Notes under the pieces: generated by a model
The model's input: the letters and a program-made list of their open reading frames with translations, nothing else
Told to the model about the DNA's origin: nothing
The model's database searches: none
Shown here: positions 41,926 through 50,344 of the stretch, in pieces
How the letters are laid out: each line of letters starts with the position of its first letter
Position numbering within the stretch: position 1 is the stretch's first letter
Translations under genes and position numbers: made by a program
Assembly: GCF_024171725.1 (NCBI RefSeq)
Contig: NZ_JAMTCG010000002.1
Location: forward strand, 716,193 to 780,192
Length of the DNA: 64,000 nt
Direction: 5' to 3'
From: Williamsia serinedens
Lineage (GTDB): Bacteria; Actinomycetota; Actinomycetes; Mycobacteriales; Mycobacteriaceae

Positions 41926-43167
41926 GTGACGTCCACCCCCTTCACCCCCGGCACGGTGCTGCCGGGGACGCGCGGTCGCACCGGCGTCATCCACACCGCC
42001 CACGGTGACATCCGGACGCCCGCGTTCGTCCCCGTCGGCACCAAGGCGACGGTGAAGACCGTCCTGCCGGAGTCCGTCGCGGACCTCGGTGCGCAGGCCG
42101 TCCTCGCCAACGCGTACCACCTCTACCTGCAGCCCGGTCCCGACATCGTCGACGCCGCGGGAGGACTCGGCGCCTTCATGAACTGGCCCGGCCCGACCTT
42201 CACCGACAGCGGCGGCTTCCAGGTGATGTCGCTCGGAGCGGGGTTCAAGAAGGTCATCTCGATGGACGTGTCGGGGCAGCAGGACGACGACGTCATCGCG
42301 CCCGGCAAGGAGCGTCTCGCCCGCGTCGACGACGACGGCGTGACGTTCAAGTCGCACCTCGACGGGACGACCCACCGGTTCACGCCGGAGGTGTCGATGC
42401 AGATCCAGCATCAGCTCGGCGCGGACATCATCTTCGCGTTCGACGAGCTCACCACGTTGATGAACACCCGTGGTTACCAGGAGACCTCGGTCGAGCGGAC
42501 CCGGTTGTGGGCGGAACGCTGTCTCGCCGAACACAATCGACAGTCGCAGCTGCGTGCTCACCGCCCGCCGCAGGCTCTGTGGGGCGTCGTGCAGGGTGCC
42601 CAGTACGAAGACCTTCGCCGTCTCGCCACGCGCGGCCTCGTCGCACTGCATGACCGCGACATCGCCGACGGTGGCCGAGGATTCGGCGGGTACGGCATCG
42701 GCGGGGCACTCGAGAAGGCGAACCTCGGCACGATCGTGGGGTGGGTGGTCGACGAACTGCCCGATGAATCGCCACGCCATCTCCTCGGCATCAGCGAACC
42801 CGATGACGTCTTCACGGCCATCGAGAACGGCGCCGACACCTTCGACTGCGTCTCCCCGTCGAGGGTCGCGCGCAACGGCGCGGTGTACACCTTCGACGGC
42901 CGCGTGAACATCACGAACAGTCGCTTCAAGCGCGACTTCGCACCCATCGAGCCAGAGCTGGAGAATTACACCAGTTCCTACTCACGCGCCTACATCCATC
43001 ACCTGTTCCGCGCGAAGGAGGGCCTGGCCTCGACGCTGTGCACGATCCACAACGAGCACTTCGTCGTGACACTGGTCGACCGGGCCCGCGCCGCGATCGA
43101 GGACGGCACCTACGCGGACTTCCGGGACGCGTTCCTGGCCCGGTACTACGCCGGCCGGCCCGCCTGA
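41926..43167 (+). CDS. tgt: tRNA-guanine transglycosylase homologue lacking zinc cysteines
   Basis: A 413-residue TIM-barrel of the Tgt family, which swaps guanine for queuine or preQ1 at position 34 of tRNAs for Asp, Asn, His and Tyr. Catalytic Asp94 (FTDSGGFQVMSLG) and nucleophile Asp307 (TFDCVSPSRVARNG) are present, as is WGVVQGAQYEDLR. The zinc-binding C-x-C-x2-C before NYSRAY is gone: the text there is EPELENYTSSYSRAY (about 343-356). Only the His of TIHN (His375) remains, with Cys372 nearby. The FDEC loop reads FDEL. No queuosine synthesis genes are seen, so a salvage role is likely. GTG 41926 matches the family N-terminus. Confidence 0.85.
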   Translation: MTSTPFTPGTVLPGTRGRTGVIHTAHGDIRTPAFVPVGTKATVKTVLPESVADLGAQAVLANAYHLYLQPGPDIVDAAGGLGAFMNWPGPTFTDSGGFQVMSLGAGFKKVISMDVSGQQDDDVIAPGKERLARVDDDGVTFKSHLDGTTHRFTPEVSMQIQHQLGADIIFAFDELTTLMNTRGYQETSVERTRLWAERCLAEHNRQSQLRAHRPPQALWGVVQGAQYEDLRRLATRGLVALHDRDIADGGRGFGGYGIGGALEKANLGTIVGWVVDELPDESPRHLLGISEPDDVFTAIENGADTFDCVSPSRVARNGAVYTFDGRVNITNSRFKRDFAPIEPELENYTSSYSRAYIHHLFRAKEGLASTLCTIHNEHFVVTLVDRARAAIEDGTYADFRDAFLARYYAGRPA

Positions 43168-43181
43168 GGCGGACCGGCCGG
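43151..43181 (+). terminator. Terminator hairpin with the tgt stop codon in its loop
   Basis: A 14-bp stem with one mismatch, CCGGCCGGCCCGCC/GGCGGACCGGCCGG, has TGA (the tgt stop, 43165-43167) as its three-base loop. It could end transcription from both tgt and the convergent RDD gene. Confidence 0.6.
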
Positions 43182-43200
43182 AGTGATGGTGCGGTGAGGG

Positions 43201-43938
43201 TCAGGCGCGGACGACGCGGCTCCCGCCGGCGAACTTGTCGTGGAAGCCCTGCTTGTTCGGGTCGTTGGCGATGGTGACGCCGAGCGCGATGAACACCGCG
43301 AGCGTGACCAGGCCGACGAGTCCGGACAGGATGAACGTGAAGTTCAGCAGCGCCGACACGAAGCCGAGCAACATGAACGCGTTGCGACGCATGGCGACCT
43401 GCTGCGACGGCAGTCCGCCGTCGGGTCCGACCGTCCGCAGCGACAGGATGCGCTTGCCGAGGGTCGCGCCGTTGCGGGACTCGAGCAGGACGAAGTAGGC
43501 GAACCCCGCGAGGCTCAGGATGAGCGCCACGATGTAGCCGACGGCCCAGCCACCTGCGGCGGCCGCGATGCCCTCGACGATCGCGACGGGGATGCCGACG
43601 ATCAGCCCGTCGAGGATGCGGGCCACCAGGCGCAGACCGGCACCGGCGGGCTGTCCGCCCGTCTGGTGGATCCCCTGCTCGGTGGGGGCGCCGTACTGCC
43701 CGGGCGGCGGGGGCGGCGGGAAGCCGCTCTGCGAGGGCGGGTAGTTGCCCTGGGCCGGGGGCGGGTAGCTGCCCTGCGGGGGCGGGTAGGCGCCGGGCGG
43801 CGGGTAGCTCGCCTGCTGTCCGCCCTTGCCCAGGTCGGGGCCCTGCCCGTACTGGGGTGTCTGGCCGTACTGGGGGGACTGCCCGTACCCGGGATCCTGT
43901 CCCTCGGGCTGGCCCGGGTACTGCTGCGGTCCGGTCAT
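43201..43938 (-). CDS. RDD-family membrane protein with Pro/Gln/Tyr-rich N-terminus
   Basis: A 245-residue protein. Residues 1-100 are low-complexity (YGQSPQYGQTPQYGQ, then repeated YPPPxG units). They are followed by an RDD domain, LRLVARILDGLIVGIPVAIV to NGATLGKRILSLRTVGPDGG, with about four membrane helices. RDD proteins are membrane proteins of varied, mostly unknown function. The ATG has GAGGA 6 nt upstream. It is divergent from a second protein with the same YPPP repeats (44124). Confidence 0.85.
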   Translation of the reverse strand: MTGPQQYPGQPEGQDPGYGQSPQYGQTPQYGQGPDLGKGGQQASYPPPGAYPPPQGSYPPPAQGNYPPSQSGFPPPPPPGQYGAPTEQGIHQTGGQPAGAGLRLVARILDGLIVGIPVAIVEGIAAAAGGWAVGYIVALILSLAGFAYFVLLESRNGATLGKRILSLRTVGPDGGLPSQQVAMRRNAFMLLGFVSALLNFTFILSGLVGLVTLAVFIALGVTIANDPNKQGFHDKFAGGSRVVRA

Positions 43939-44123
43939 GTCGGGTCCTCTCGTGTGCCCACCACAGGCGTGGCAGATGTCGTCCAGCGTAAAACAGACGG
44001 ATCGGACGTAGCAGTTCTTCCTGTGCGGTCCGGCGGACACATGTTCGGCGCGTCCCCGCGGCGGTGGCACCGACGCTCTAGGCTTCTGAGCTGACCGGAT
44101 GGACCACCTGTCGAGGAGCGACG

Positions 44124-45029
44124 ATGACCCAGCCACCCGAGGATCCGCTGCGCAAACAGTCCGACGAGGGATCGGCCGGGTATCCGCCGCCGCCCGGTTC
44201 GTATCCGCCCCCGCCGGGGTCCTACCCCCCGCCCCAGGGCTCCTACCCGCCTCCCGGCGCCTACCCTCCGCCGCAGGGCTCGTATCCGCCTCCTGGCGGC
44301 TATCCCCCGCCTCCGCAGTACGGTCAGACGCCCGGCGGCTTTCCGCCGCCGATGCAGCCACCGAGCATTCAGCAGCCTCCACAACTGTCGGTCGGTGACG
44401 CCTTGTCCTACGGGTGGGGCAAATTCAGCGGGAACGTCGGGCCGTGGATTCTCATCGCTCTCATCTCCGTGGTGGTCAACGGCGTGGTGAACTTCCTGTT
44501 CGGCGGTTTCGACACCACCGACCTCACCGCGTCGACGGCGATTCTGTCGCTCGTCGGGGTCGTGGTCTCGTTCATCGTCGGGGTGTTGTTCCAGGCTGCC
44601 TACATCCGCGGTGCCCTCGATGAGATCGACGGGCGCAAGCCGCGCCTGGGCGACTTCTTCAGGTGGTCGAACCTCGGTGTCGTGTTCGGACTCGCCATCG
44701 TCGTCGGCCTGATCGTCACGATCGGCTTCGTCATCGTGATCATCCCCGGCCTCGTCCTGTTGTATCTCACCTGGTACGCGCTGACATTCGCGATCGACCG
44801 CAACGACGGCCTCGGCGCGGCGCTGTCGAACAGTGTCCGACTGACCAGTCAGAACGTGGGGAAGCTCCTGCCGCTGGCGATCGTCTGCGCGTTGCTGAAC
44901 GTGGTCGGGTTCGTGCTGTGCCTGGTCGGACTGCTCGTCACCATCCCGGTGACGCTCATCGCCGGTACCTACGCGTTCCGCGTCCTCACCGGCGGCGTGG
45001 TCTCGCCGGCGAAGTCCCCGGTGGCCTGA
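44124..45029 (+). CDS. Membrane protein with YPPP repeat N-terminus
   Basis: A 301-residue protein. Residues about 20-85 are tandem units of the form GSYPPPP/GAYPPPQ, and the remainder is a six-helix membrane domain (PWILIALISVVVNGVVNFLF to VTLIAGTYAFRVLTGG). It resembles the DUF975/glycerophosphodiester phosphodiesterase membrane-domain type. Its function is unknown; cytoplasmic proline-rich tails of this sort often mediate protein contacts. GAGGAG lies 6 nt before the ATG. The 185-bp divergent gap 43939-44123 should hold both promoters. Confidence 0.78.
   Translation: MTQPPEDPLRKQSDEGSAGYPPPPGSYPPPPGSYPPPQGSYPPPGAYPPPQGSYPPPGGYPPPPQYGQTPGGFPPPMQPPSIQQPPQLSVGDALSYGWGKFSGNVGPWILIALISVVVNGVVNFLFGGFDTTDLTASTAILSLVGVVVSFIVGVLFQAAYIRGALDEIDGRKPRLGDFFRWSNLGVVFGLAIVVGLIVTIGFVIVIIPGLVLLYLTWYALTFAIDRNDGLGAALSNSVRLTSQNVGKLLPLAIVCALLNVVGFVLCLVGLLVTIPVTLIAGTYAFRVLTGGVVSPAKSPVA
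44181..44319 (+). repeat. Tandem codon repeat encoding YPPP units
   Basis: About seven imperfect 18-24 bp repeats coding for TyrProProPro plus Gly/Ser/Ala/Gln spacers, mirrored at 43696-43809 on the other strand within the RDD gene. Codon choice varies between units, so selection has acted on the protein and not on the DNA. Confidence 0.8.
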
Positions 45030-45033
45030 GAGG

Positions 45034-45942
45034 TCAGAGGAGGTCGACCGGGTCGAGGATCCACGGCCCCGCCGGGATCCTCGCCGGGTCGAACCGCGCG
45101 AGAAGGGTTGCGGAGTCCGGGGTCTCGGATCCGTCGCCGAGGCCGAGCGAACCTGCCAGCTGCGCCCGGACGCGGTCCGCGGACACCCCGATCGAGGCCA
45201 GGCTGGCGAGCGTGACGGCACCGTCCCGCTTGGCCAGGCGGGTCCCGAACGTGTTGAGCACCAGCGGGACATGCGCATAGGACGGGATCGGCCGGTCGAG
45301 CACCTGCGCCAGATACGCCTGGCGGGGTGTGGAGCTCAGCAGGTCGTCGGCGCGGACCACCTGATCGATGTCGCTGTCCGCGTCGTCGACGACGACGGCG
45401 AGGTTGTATGCCGCGACGCCGTCGCCGCGGCGGAGGACGAAGTCGTCGACGACACCGGTGAACTCACCGCACAGGTCGTCGCGGATCGTGAACTGCGTGA
45501 CGTCCGAGCGCAGTCGGATGGCCGGTGGCCGCCCCAAGCCGCGGCGTTCGTGCACCTCGTCGGCGGTGAGGTCGCGACATGTGCCCGGATAGGCGCCGGG
45601 TGGTGAGTGCGGTGCGCGGGGGGCCGACAGGATCTCCTTGCGCGTGCAGAAGCACTCGAAGGTCCTGCCCGCCGCGGTCAACCGCTCGATGACCGCGTCG
45701 TAGATCTCGCGGCGTTCCGACTGCACGACGGGCTTGCCGTCGAAGTCGAGGCCGATCGCGGTGAGGTCGTCGATCTGACGCTGCGCGACCTCACTCGACG
45801 TGCGGTCGTCCAGGTCATCGATGCGGAGCAGGAAATCCCGTCCGGACTTCCGCGCGAAGAGCCACGCGAGGAGCGCGGTCCGGAGGTTGCCGATGTGCAA
45901 ATCACCCGACGGCGACGGGGCGAAACGTCCGGCGCCGGTCAC
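45034..45942 (-). CDS. gluQ: Glutamyl-Q tRNA(Asp) synthetase
   Basis: A 302-residue truncated glutamyl-tRNA synthetase paralogue without an anticodon-binding domain. It starts GRFAPSPSGDLHIGNLRTAL (HIGH-like) and has FECFCTRKEI plus YPGTC, the zinc ligands typical of GluQ. The KMSKS counterpart is RLAKRDGAVTL. It attaches glutamate to queuosine in tRNA-Asp, so its presence fits a functioning queuosine pathway with the tgt gene 1.9 kb away. GTG 45942 overlaps the upstream gene by GTGA. Confidence 0.9.
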   Translation of the reverse strand: MTGAGRFAPSPSGDLHIGNLRTALLAWLFARKSGRDFLLRIDDLDDRTSSEVAQRQIDDLTAIGLDFDGKPVVQSERREIYDAVIERLTAAGRTFECFCTRKEILSAPRAPHSPPGAYPGTCRDLTADEVHERRGLGRPPAIRLRSDVTQFTIRDDLCGEFTGVVDDFVLRRGDGVAAYNLAVVVDDADSDIDQVVRADDLLSSTPRQAYLAQVLDRPIPSYAHVPLVLNTFGTRLAKRDGAVTLASLASIGVSADRVRAQLAGSLGLGDGSETPDSATLLARFDPARIPAGPWILDPVDLL

Positions 45943-47579
45943 CGTGCCTCCAGGTCGATCTCGAGCATCGGTGCGCAGAACACGCTGGACAGGAACAGCT
46001 TCCCGTCCACCTCGACGGCGCCGGTCGCCGTGTGGAACGCGGGGTGGGTGCCGTGCACCTCGTCGACGATGTCGCCGTTCTCGTCGATCGCGACGGCCCA
46101 CACCGTGTGTTCGGGCTCGGGCCGGAGACGATCGGGGATGCGCCACGCGACCTCCGAGACCCATCGGGGTGCGACACCCAGCACCTCGAGAGCGCGCATC
46201 CGCGGGTTGGTCAGGGGTATCCACGCCCGTCCTGTCCGGAAGTCGGACATGTTGTCGGGGAAGCCGGGCAGTCCCGCGGTCACGACGTCGACCGCGCCGG
46301 CACGCGGACCCGTCAGCGCGAGACGGTTCACCCGGTGCCCGGCTGTCTCGACCACCATGACGGCGTCAGCGTCGGGGGTCGCGGTGATGCCGTTCGCGAA
46401 CCACAGATCGTCGCGGACCACGGTGACGGTCCCGTCGGGGCCGCGGCGCAGGAGGCGACCCGACGGCCGGTTCTCCATCATCGACCCACGGTGGTGCTCG
46501 AAGTCGAAGCGCGTCGTCGACTCGGTGAACCAGATGGTGCCGTCGGCCAGGGTCGTCGCGTTCGAACAGAACCGCAGCGGGCGGTCGTCGACGAACCGCG
46601 TGAGTGTGGTCAGTTCACCTGTCCCGAGGTCGAGATGCAGCAGGCCGAGATGTGCGTCGCACACGAGAAGTGTGCCGTCGGAACGGTGTTCGAGACCGAG
46701 GGGTCGCCCACCGGTCGACGCCACCGTCGACACCGCATGGGTCTGCGGGTCGACGCGCAGGATCGCACCGCCGTCGACCCCGCACAGCAGCTGTCCGTCG
46801 CCGTCGACGACGACGTCCTCGGCGAAGCCTGCCGGCAGGTCGATGACACGCGAGGGCGGGAGCGCCGTCGTCGAAGAGACCGGTGCGGGCGGCGGGACAG
46901 GGCGGCGGCGCGGATCGAGCCGGGGCTTGTCGGCCGTCCCGCGGGCAGGCAGGAGCGGGCGCCCGCCCTCGCGGAGGATCTGCGTGCTGCACACGCGGTG
47001 GACACGGGGTTCGGCGAGGAGGGAACCCATCTCGTCGACGACCGCACGCACGGCGGAGCATGCGCTGTCGGTGTCGCGCGCCTCCACCACCACGAGGTCG
47101 CCGAGCGCCGACTCGCCGTGTCGCCCGTCGGTGAGATGCGCGCGGACCGCACGGACACCGGGTGCGGCATGCAGTGCGGGCAGGACGCAGTCGACGACGA
47201 CCGTCCGGTGGCGTGCCTGGTTCCCGGGTCGGTGCGCGGTCACCAGAACTGCTCGACCGCCGACGGTGGCCTCCGTCGACGTGGCCATCACATCGCCGCG
47301 GGAGGTGAGTTGGCCGGCCATCGGCACGCGGGTCTCCGCCGGGCCGCGGGCGAGATCGCCGGGATCAGGTCCCACCCGCGACGGCGCGGTCACCTCGACC
47401 AGGACGAGCCCGTCGTCGAGGTGGTGGACGCGCACGTCGTCGGCGTCGGCGATGCGGGCGATGCGCTGGGCGTACGCCTCGACCCACCAGTCACCGGTCC
47501 GTACCTCGGTCGGGGTCCACCACTCCAGCGCGACCGCGCCGGATCCGGAGCGCAACGCCGGACGCCACGGGTGCTGCAC
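45939..47579 (-). CDS. SMP-30/strictosidine-synthase-like beta-propeller protein
   Basis: A 546-residue protein. Residues about 245-546 form a six-bladed propeller (SRVIDLPAGFAEDVVVDGDG, LRFCSNATTLADGTIWFTES, GLPGFPDNMSDFRTGRAWI), as in SMP-30/gluconolactonases and strictosidine-synthase-like lactonases. The first 200 residues are an unrelated alpha/beta region (WWVEAYAQRIARIADADDV) that I do not recognise. There is no signal peptide. The GTG start has GAGGAGG about 10 nt upstream. It is translationally coupled to gluQ. A lactone hydrolase role is inferred. Confidence 0.72.
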   Translation of the reverse strand: MQHPWRPALRSGSGAVALEWWTPTEVRTGDWWVEAYAQRIARIADADDVRVHHLDDGLVLVEVTAPSRVGPDPGDLARGPAETRVPMAGQLTSRGDVMATSTEATVGGRAVLVTAHRPGNQARHRTVVVDCVLPALHAAPGVRAVRAHLTDGRHGESALGDLVVVEARDTDSACSAVRAVVDEMGSLLAEPRVHRVCSTQILREGGRPLLPARGTADKPRLDPRRRPVPPPAPVSSTTALPPSRVIDLPAGFAEDVVVDGDGQLLCGVDGGAILRVDPQTHAVSTVASTGGRPLGLEHRSDGTLLVCDAHLGLLHLDLGTGELTTLTRFVDDRPLRFCSNATTLADGTIWFTESTTRFDFEHHRGSMMENRPSGRLLRRGPDGTVTVVRDDLWFANGITATPDADAVMVVETAGHRVNRLALTGPRAGAVDVVTAGLPGFPDNMSDFRTGRAWIPLTNPRMRALEVLGVAPRWVSEVAWRIPDRLRPEPEHTVWAVAIDENGDIVDEVHGTHPAFHTATGAVEVDGKLFLSSVFCAPMLEIDLEAR

Positions 47580-47656
47580 TCTTCGGTCCTCCTCGCCACG
47601 ACGACCTCGTCGAGTCTAGGGAGGCTGCGAGGGTCGTCACGGAATGGACGCCGTGA

Positions 47657-48490
47657 TCACGTCTGGCGCGGGAGCATCTCCTCGACGAACCGGTCGACGA
47701 AGGGTGTCGTGTCCCCGCCCGCGGGGACGACGACGAACTTGCTGATGCCCGCCGCGATGTGATCGTCGATCATGCGGTGCAGGGCATCCCACCCGGTGGC
47801 CACGAGCTCGCGGGGGTCGACCTCGGGTCGCTGGGTCCCGATGCGTCGCATCACATCGTCCGGCCGTACGCCGTCGGTCACGAGCAGCGTCATCCCGAAG
47901 TGGTCGTCGTCGATGGTCCGGCCGGCCTCCGTCGCCGCGCCACGGATGGCGGCGACGCCGGCCTGCGCCTCGGTCGGCGTGAGGAAGCTCCCGAGCCACC
48001 CGTCGCCGAGGGTCCCGATCCGGCGGAACGCCGCGGGCGCCCGTCCGCCGAGCCAGATGTCGAGCCGTCCCGGCGTGCCCTGACGGATGTCGTCGTTGTC
48101 CAGCGCGGACCGTAGCTGTCGGAGCGACGCGTCGAACACGTCGCCGCGGCGCCCGTCGACGGGGAAGAGTTCGCGTTCCCCGGGCAGGGCCGGTTGCAGT
48201 CCGAAGACGGGCAGGATTCGTCGTGGCGCCAACGCCGACAACGAGATGAGCTGCTTGGCGACGAGGACGGGTTGTCGGCCGGGGAGGATCGCGACGGAGG
48301 TCCCCACCTTGAGCTTGGTGGTCCGCGACGCGGCGAACGCCATGCCCACGAAAGGGTCGACCGCTGGGGAGTAGATCAGCTCGGAGAACCACAGCGAGTC
48401 GACGCCGTCGGACTCGAGTCGGTCGACGAGTCGCGGTAGGTCGCCGGGCGGGACGTCGCCGCCGACCCCGATGCCGAAACGGATGCTCAC
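47657..48490 (-). CDS. LLM-class (luciferase-like) oxidoreductase
   Basis: A 277-residue luciferase-like TIM barrel. SIRFGIGVGGDVPPGDLPRL, VDSLWFSELIYSPAVDPF and LKVGTSVAILPGRQPVLVAK are the family's N-terminal flavin-binding blocks. WLGGRAPAAFRRIGTLGDGWLG is the later conserved block. It probably uses F420 or FMN. The GTG at 48490 is the only start consistent with the barrel's first strand; the Nudix gene lies 10 bp upstream and is likely co-transcribed. Confidence 0.83.
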   Translation of the reverse strand: MSIRFGIGVGGDVPPGDLPRLVDRLESDGVDSLWFSELIYSPAVDPFVGMAFAASRTTKLKVGTSVAILPGRQPVLVAKQLISLSALAPRRILPVFGLQPALPGERELFPVDGRRGDVFDASLRQLRSALDNDDIRQGTPGRLDIWLGGRAPAAFRRIGTLGDGWLGSFLTPTEAQAGVAAIRGAATEAGRTIDDDHFGMTLLVTDGVRPDDVMRRIGTQRPEVDPRELVATGWDALHRMIDDHIAAGISKFVVVPAGGDTTPFVDRFVEEMLPRQT

Positions 48491-48500
48491 CGGTTCGTTC

Positions 48501-48938
48501 CTACACCCGACGGGGCAGTCGGAGCGTCTCGTCGAGGCCGAGCAGGGCCTCGGGGACGAGTCGACCCTCGTCGATGCCGGGCCGCCACCAGAAGGCGATC
48601 TCGTGGGGCGCGTCGAGGATCGGGAAGCGGTCACGGTCGACCAGCCCGGCGTCGTCGACGTCGGTCGCGAAGGCGAAGACGATCTCGTGGCCGGTGATCC
48701 CGTCGACCTCGAAGATGCTCTCGAACACGCTGAGCAATCGGGCGTCGCGAACCCCGACGCCGAGCTCCTCGTGCAACTCCCGGTCGAGCGCGGACTGGGC
48801 AGACTCCCCGAACTCGACACCGCCGCCGACGGGCCGCACACGAGGGTCGTCGGTGTCCATGCCGTGACCCGTCACCAGCACGGCCCCGTCGGCGGGTCGT
48901 CGGATGAGGGCCAGCGCGATCGGTCGGATCTCGGACAC
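48501..48938 (-). CDS. Nudix hydrolase
   Basis: A 145-residue Nudix protein. The box is VGGGVEFGESAQSALDRELH followed by EELGV (about residues 37-61), matching G-x5-E-x7-REUxEExGU. It would hydrolyse a nucleoside diphosphate linked to another moiety. TAGCCT lies 6 nt before GTG 48938 on its strand, a leaderless start. It precedes the LLM oxidoreductase in the same direction. Confidence 0.88.
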   Translation of the reverse strand: MSEIRPIALALIRRPADGAVLVTGHGMDTDDPRVRPVGGGVEFGESAQSALDRELHEELGVGVRDARLLSVFESIFEVDGITGHEIVFAFATDVDDAGLVDRDRFPILDAPHEIAFWWRPGIDEGRLVPEALLGLDETLRLPRRV

Positions 48939-49046
48939 GCGGCGAGGCTACCGGGCGGATTTCTGAGCGACCGCTGCTCAGCGGCGGCAGCGGCTGCGAC
49001 CCAACGCGACAGGGGTCGACGGGATCATCTGTACTACCGTGCGAGC

Positions 49047-49337
49047 ATGGTGCTCGCCGAGGCCGGATTGTCCGAATGCGCGCGGGACGCCGCGTGCAGT
49101 GCCGACTTCGACCGGCCCTTCTACATCGCGGGGCTCGTGGCCTTGGTCGCTGTCTGGCTCTACAGCTGTCTGTTGGCCACTGTGAGACTGGAGCGGGGCA
49201 GGGCAGCAGCGAGATCCCGACGCCGATGGACTGCGGTCATCTGGCTCGTGCCGTTCGTGGGATCGGCAGCGTGGTTCTGGTGTGACGCGGTCGCCAGAGT
49301 CGAGAAACAAAACCGGTCAGGAAGATGCGACCGCTGA
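49047..49337 (+). CDS. Small membrane protein, 96 aa
   Basis: A short protein with two membrane helices (YIAGLVALVAVWLYSCLLA and WTAVIWLVPFVGSAAWFW) and a basic loop (RGRAAARSRRRW), resembling phospholipase_D-nuclease N-terminal (PLDc_N) or cardiolipin-type small anchors. TACCGT (49035-49040) lies 6 nt before ATG 49047, so the start is well supported. Its 3' end overlaps the lipoprotein gene by 13 bp. Confidence 0.68.
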   Translation: MVLAEAGLSECARDAACSADFDRPFYIAGLVALVAVWLYSCLLATVRLERGRAAARSRRRWTAVIWLVPFVGSAAWFWCDAVARVEKQNRSGRCDR

Positions 49338-50341
49338 TATCTCGATCGAAAGCCACGTCATCACCCAGACATGAGCGTGCCCGGCTGGCACGGGTGCTGG
49401 TGGCAGTCGGCTTGATGTCCGCCGCAGCGTGCTCCGTCATCGGTCCGGATCTCGACACCGAGGAGTACCGCACGCCCGCCGCGCCTGTCGTGGCGACCGC
49501 TTCATGCGCGTGGCCAGGCATCGTCCAGGAACTCGGCTATGGATTCAGCACATCGCAGTACACGGACACCCCACGAGAGGGGTCGATCCCTGAGGATTTC
49601 GTTCCGACGAAAGTCGTCCGGTGCGAGGTCAGGGACACGGGAGACGCCACGTCGATCGACGAGGTCACTCTGTCCGGCGACGTCGGGGCGGTCAGAGACG
49701 CCTTCGCGCTCCCGTCGCTGCGGTACCGCGACGGCGATCCGTCCTGCGCCGTCAGGGCCGATGCGCCGGTTGCAGTCTGGCTGGTGGCCGACGACGGAGC
49801 AATCCGCGTCGGCTGGCCCGCGGCGCCGTGCGACCTGCGCAGCGAACCACTCGATCCCCTCGCCGAACTTCGAGAGACTTCCCGGCGGTCTGTGGCGTCC
49901 GTACCCCGGCAACCCGTCGTCGGCGACCCGGCAGCGGAGTGCAGGGGCGCGGGCAGTGTCCGTCTGGGGGACCTCGGCGCGGAACGACGCCCGGCGGTGC
50001 GTCTTCCCGAACAGGCGGTCGCCACGACGACGCTCTGCGCGAGCCGTGTGGTGGACCTGCCGAACAACGACTGGCGGACTGAACAGCTCGGCTCGACACG
50101 GCTGTCGGCGCAGGACAGCACGCGCCTCGTCCGAGAGATCCTGGCGTCGCCACCGGCGTCACGCGACTGCACGACCCGCGGCACCGAGGTCATCACCGCG
50201 ACCCTGCGACGACCGGACGGATCCGGCGGAGGCCTTCTCACCGCCGAACGCAACGGATGCCGTCGGATTGCCGTCGACAACCTCATCACGTATCGGTCGA
50301 CGACTCCTGCGGTGGACGAGATCCTCCGCCGACGGGACTGA
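49325..50341 (+). CDS. Lipoprotein of unknown function
   Basis: A 338-residue exported protein. The signal segment LARVLVAVGLMSAAAC ends in a lipobox with Cys about residue 36. The mature part has several Cys (ATASCAWPG, VRCEVRD, SCAVRAD, APCDLRSE, AECRGAG, TTLCASR, DCTTRG, NGCRRIA), implying multiple disulfides, and may contain two related halves. The family is not recognised; it resembles actinobacterial envelope lipoproteins found near small membrane genes. It overlaps the 96-residue membrane gene. Confidence 0.72.
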   Translation: MRPLISRSKATSSPRHERARLARVLVAVGLMSAAACSVIGPDLDTEEYRTPAAPVVATASCAWPGIVQELGYGFSTSQYTDTPREGSIPEDFVPTKVVRCEVRDTGDATSIDEVTLSGDVGAVRDAFALPSLRYRDGDPSCAVRADAPVAVWLVADDGAIRVGWPAAPCDLRSEPLDPLAELRETSRRSVASVPRQPVVGDPAAECRGAGSVRLGDLGAERRPAVRLPEQAVATTTLCASRVVDLPNNDWRTEQLGSTRLSAQDSTRLVREILASPPASRDCTTRGTEVITATLRRPDGSGGGLLTAERNGCRRIAVDNLITYRSTTPAVDEILRRRD

Positions 50342-50344
50342 GAT

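Noticed and set aside
41926..43167. DpdA-type DNA transglycosylase (7-deazaguanine DNA modification)
   Set aside because: The protein aligns with ordinary Tgt throughout, and no dpd genes are nearby; gluQ nearby favours a tRNA role.
43696..44319. Possible CRISPR or DNA tandem array
   Set aside because: The repeats are irregular, in frame and translate to YPPP units; there are no unique spacers of constant length and no cas genes.
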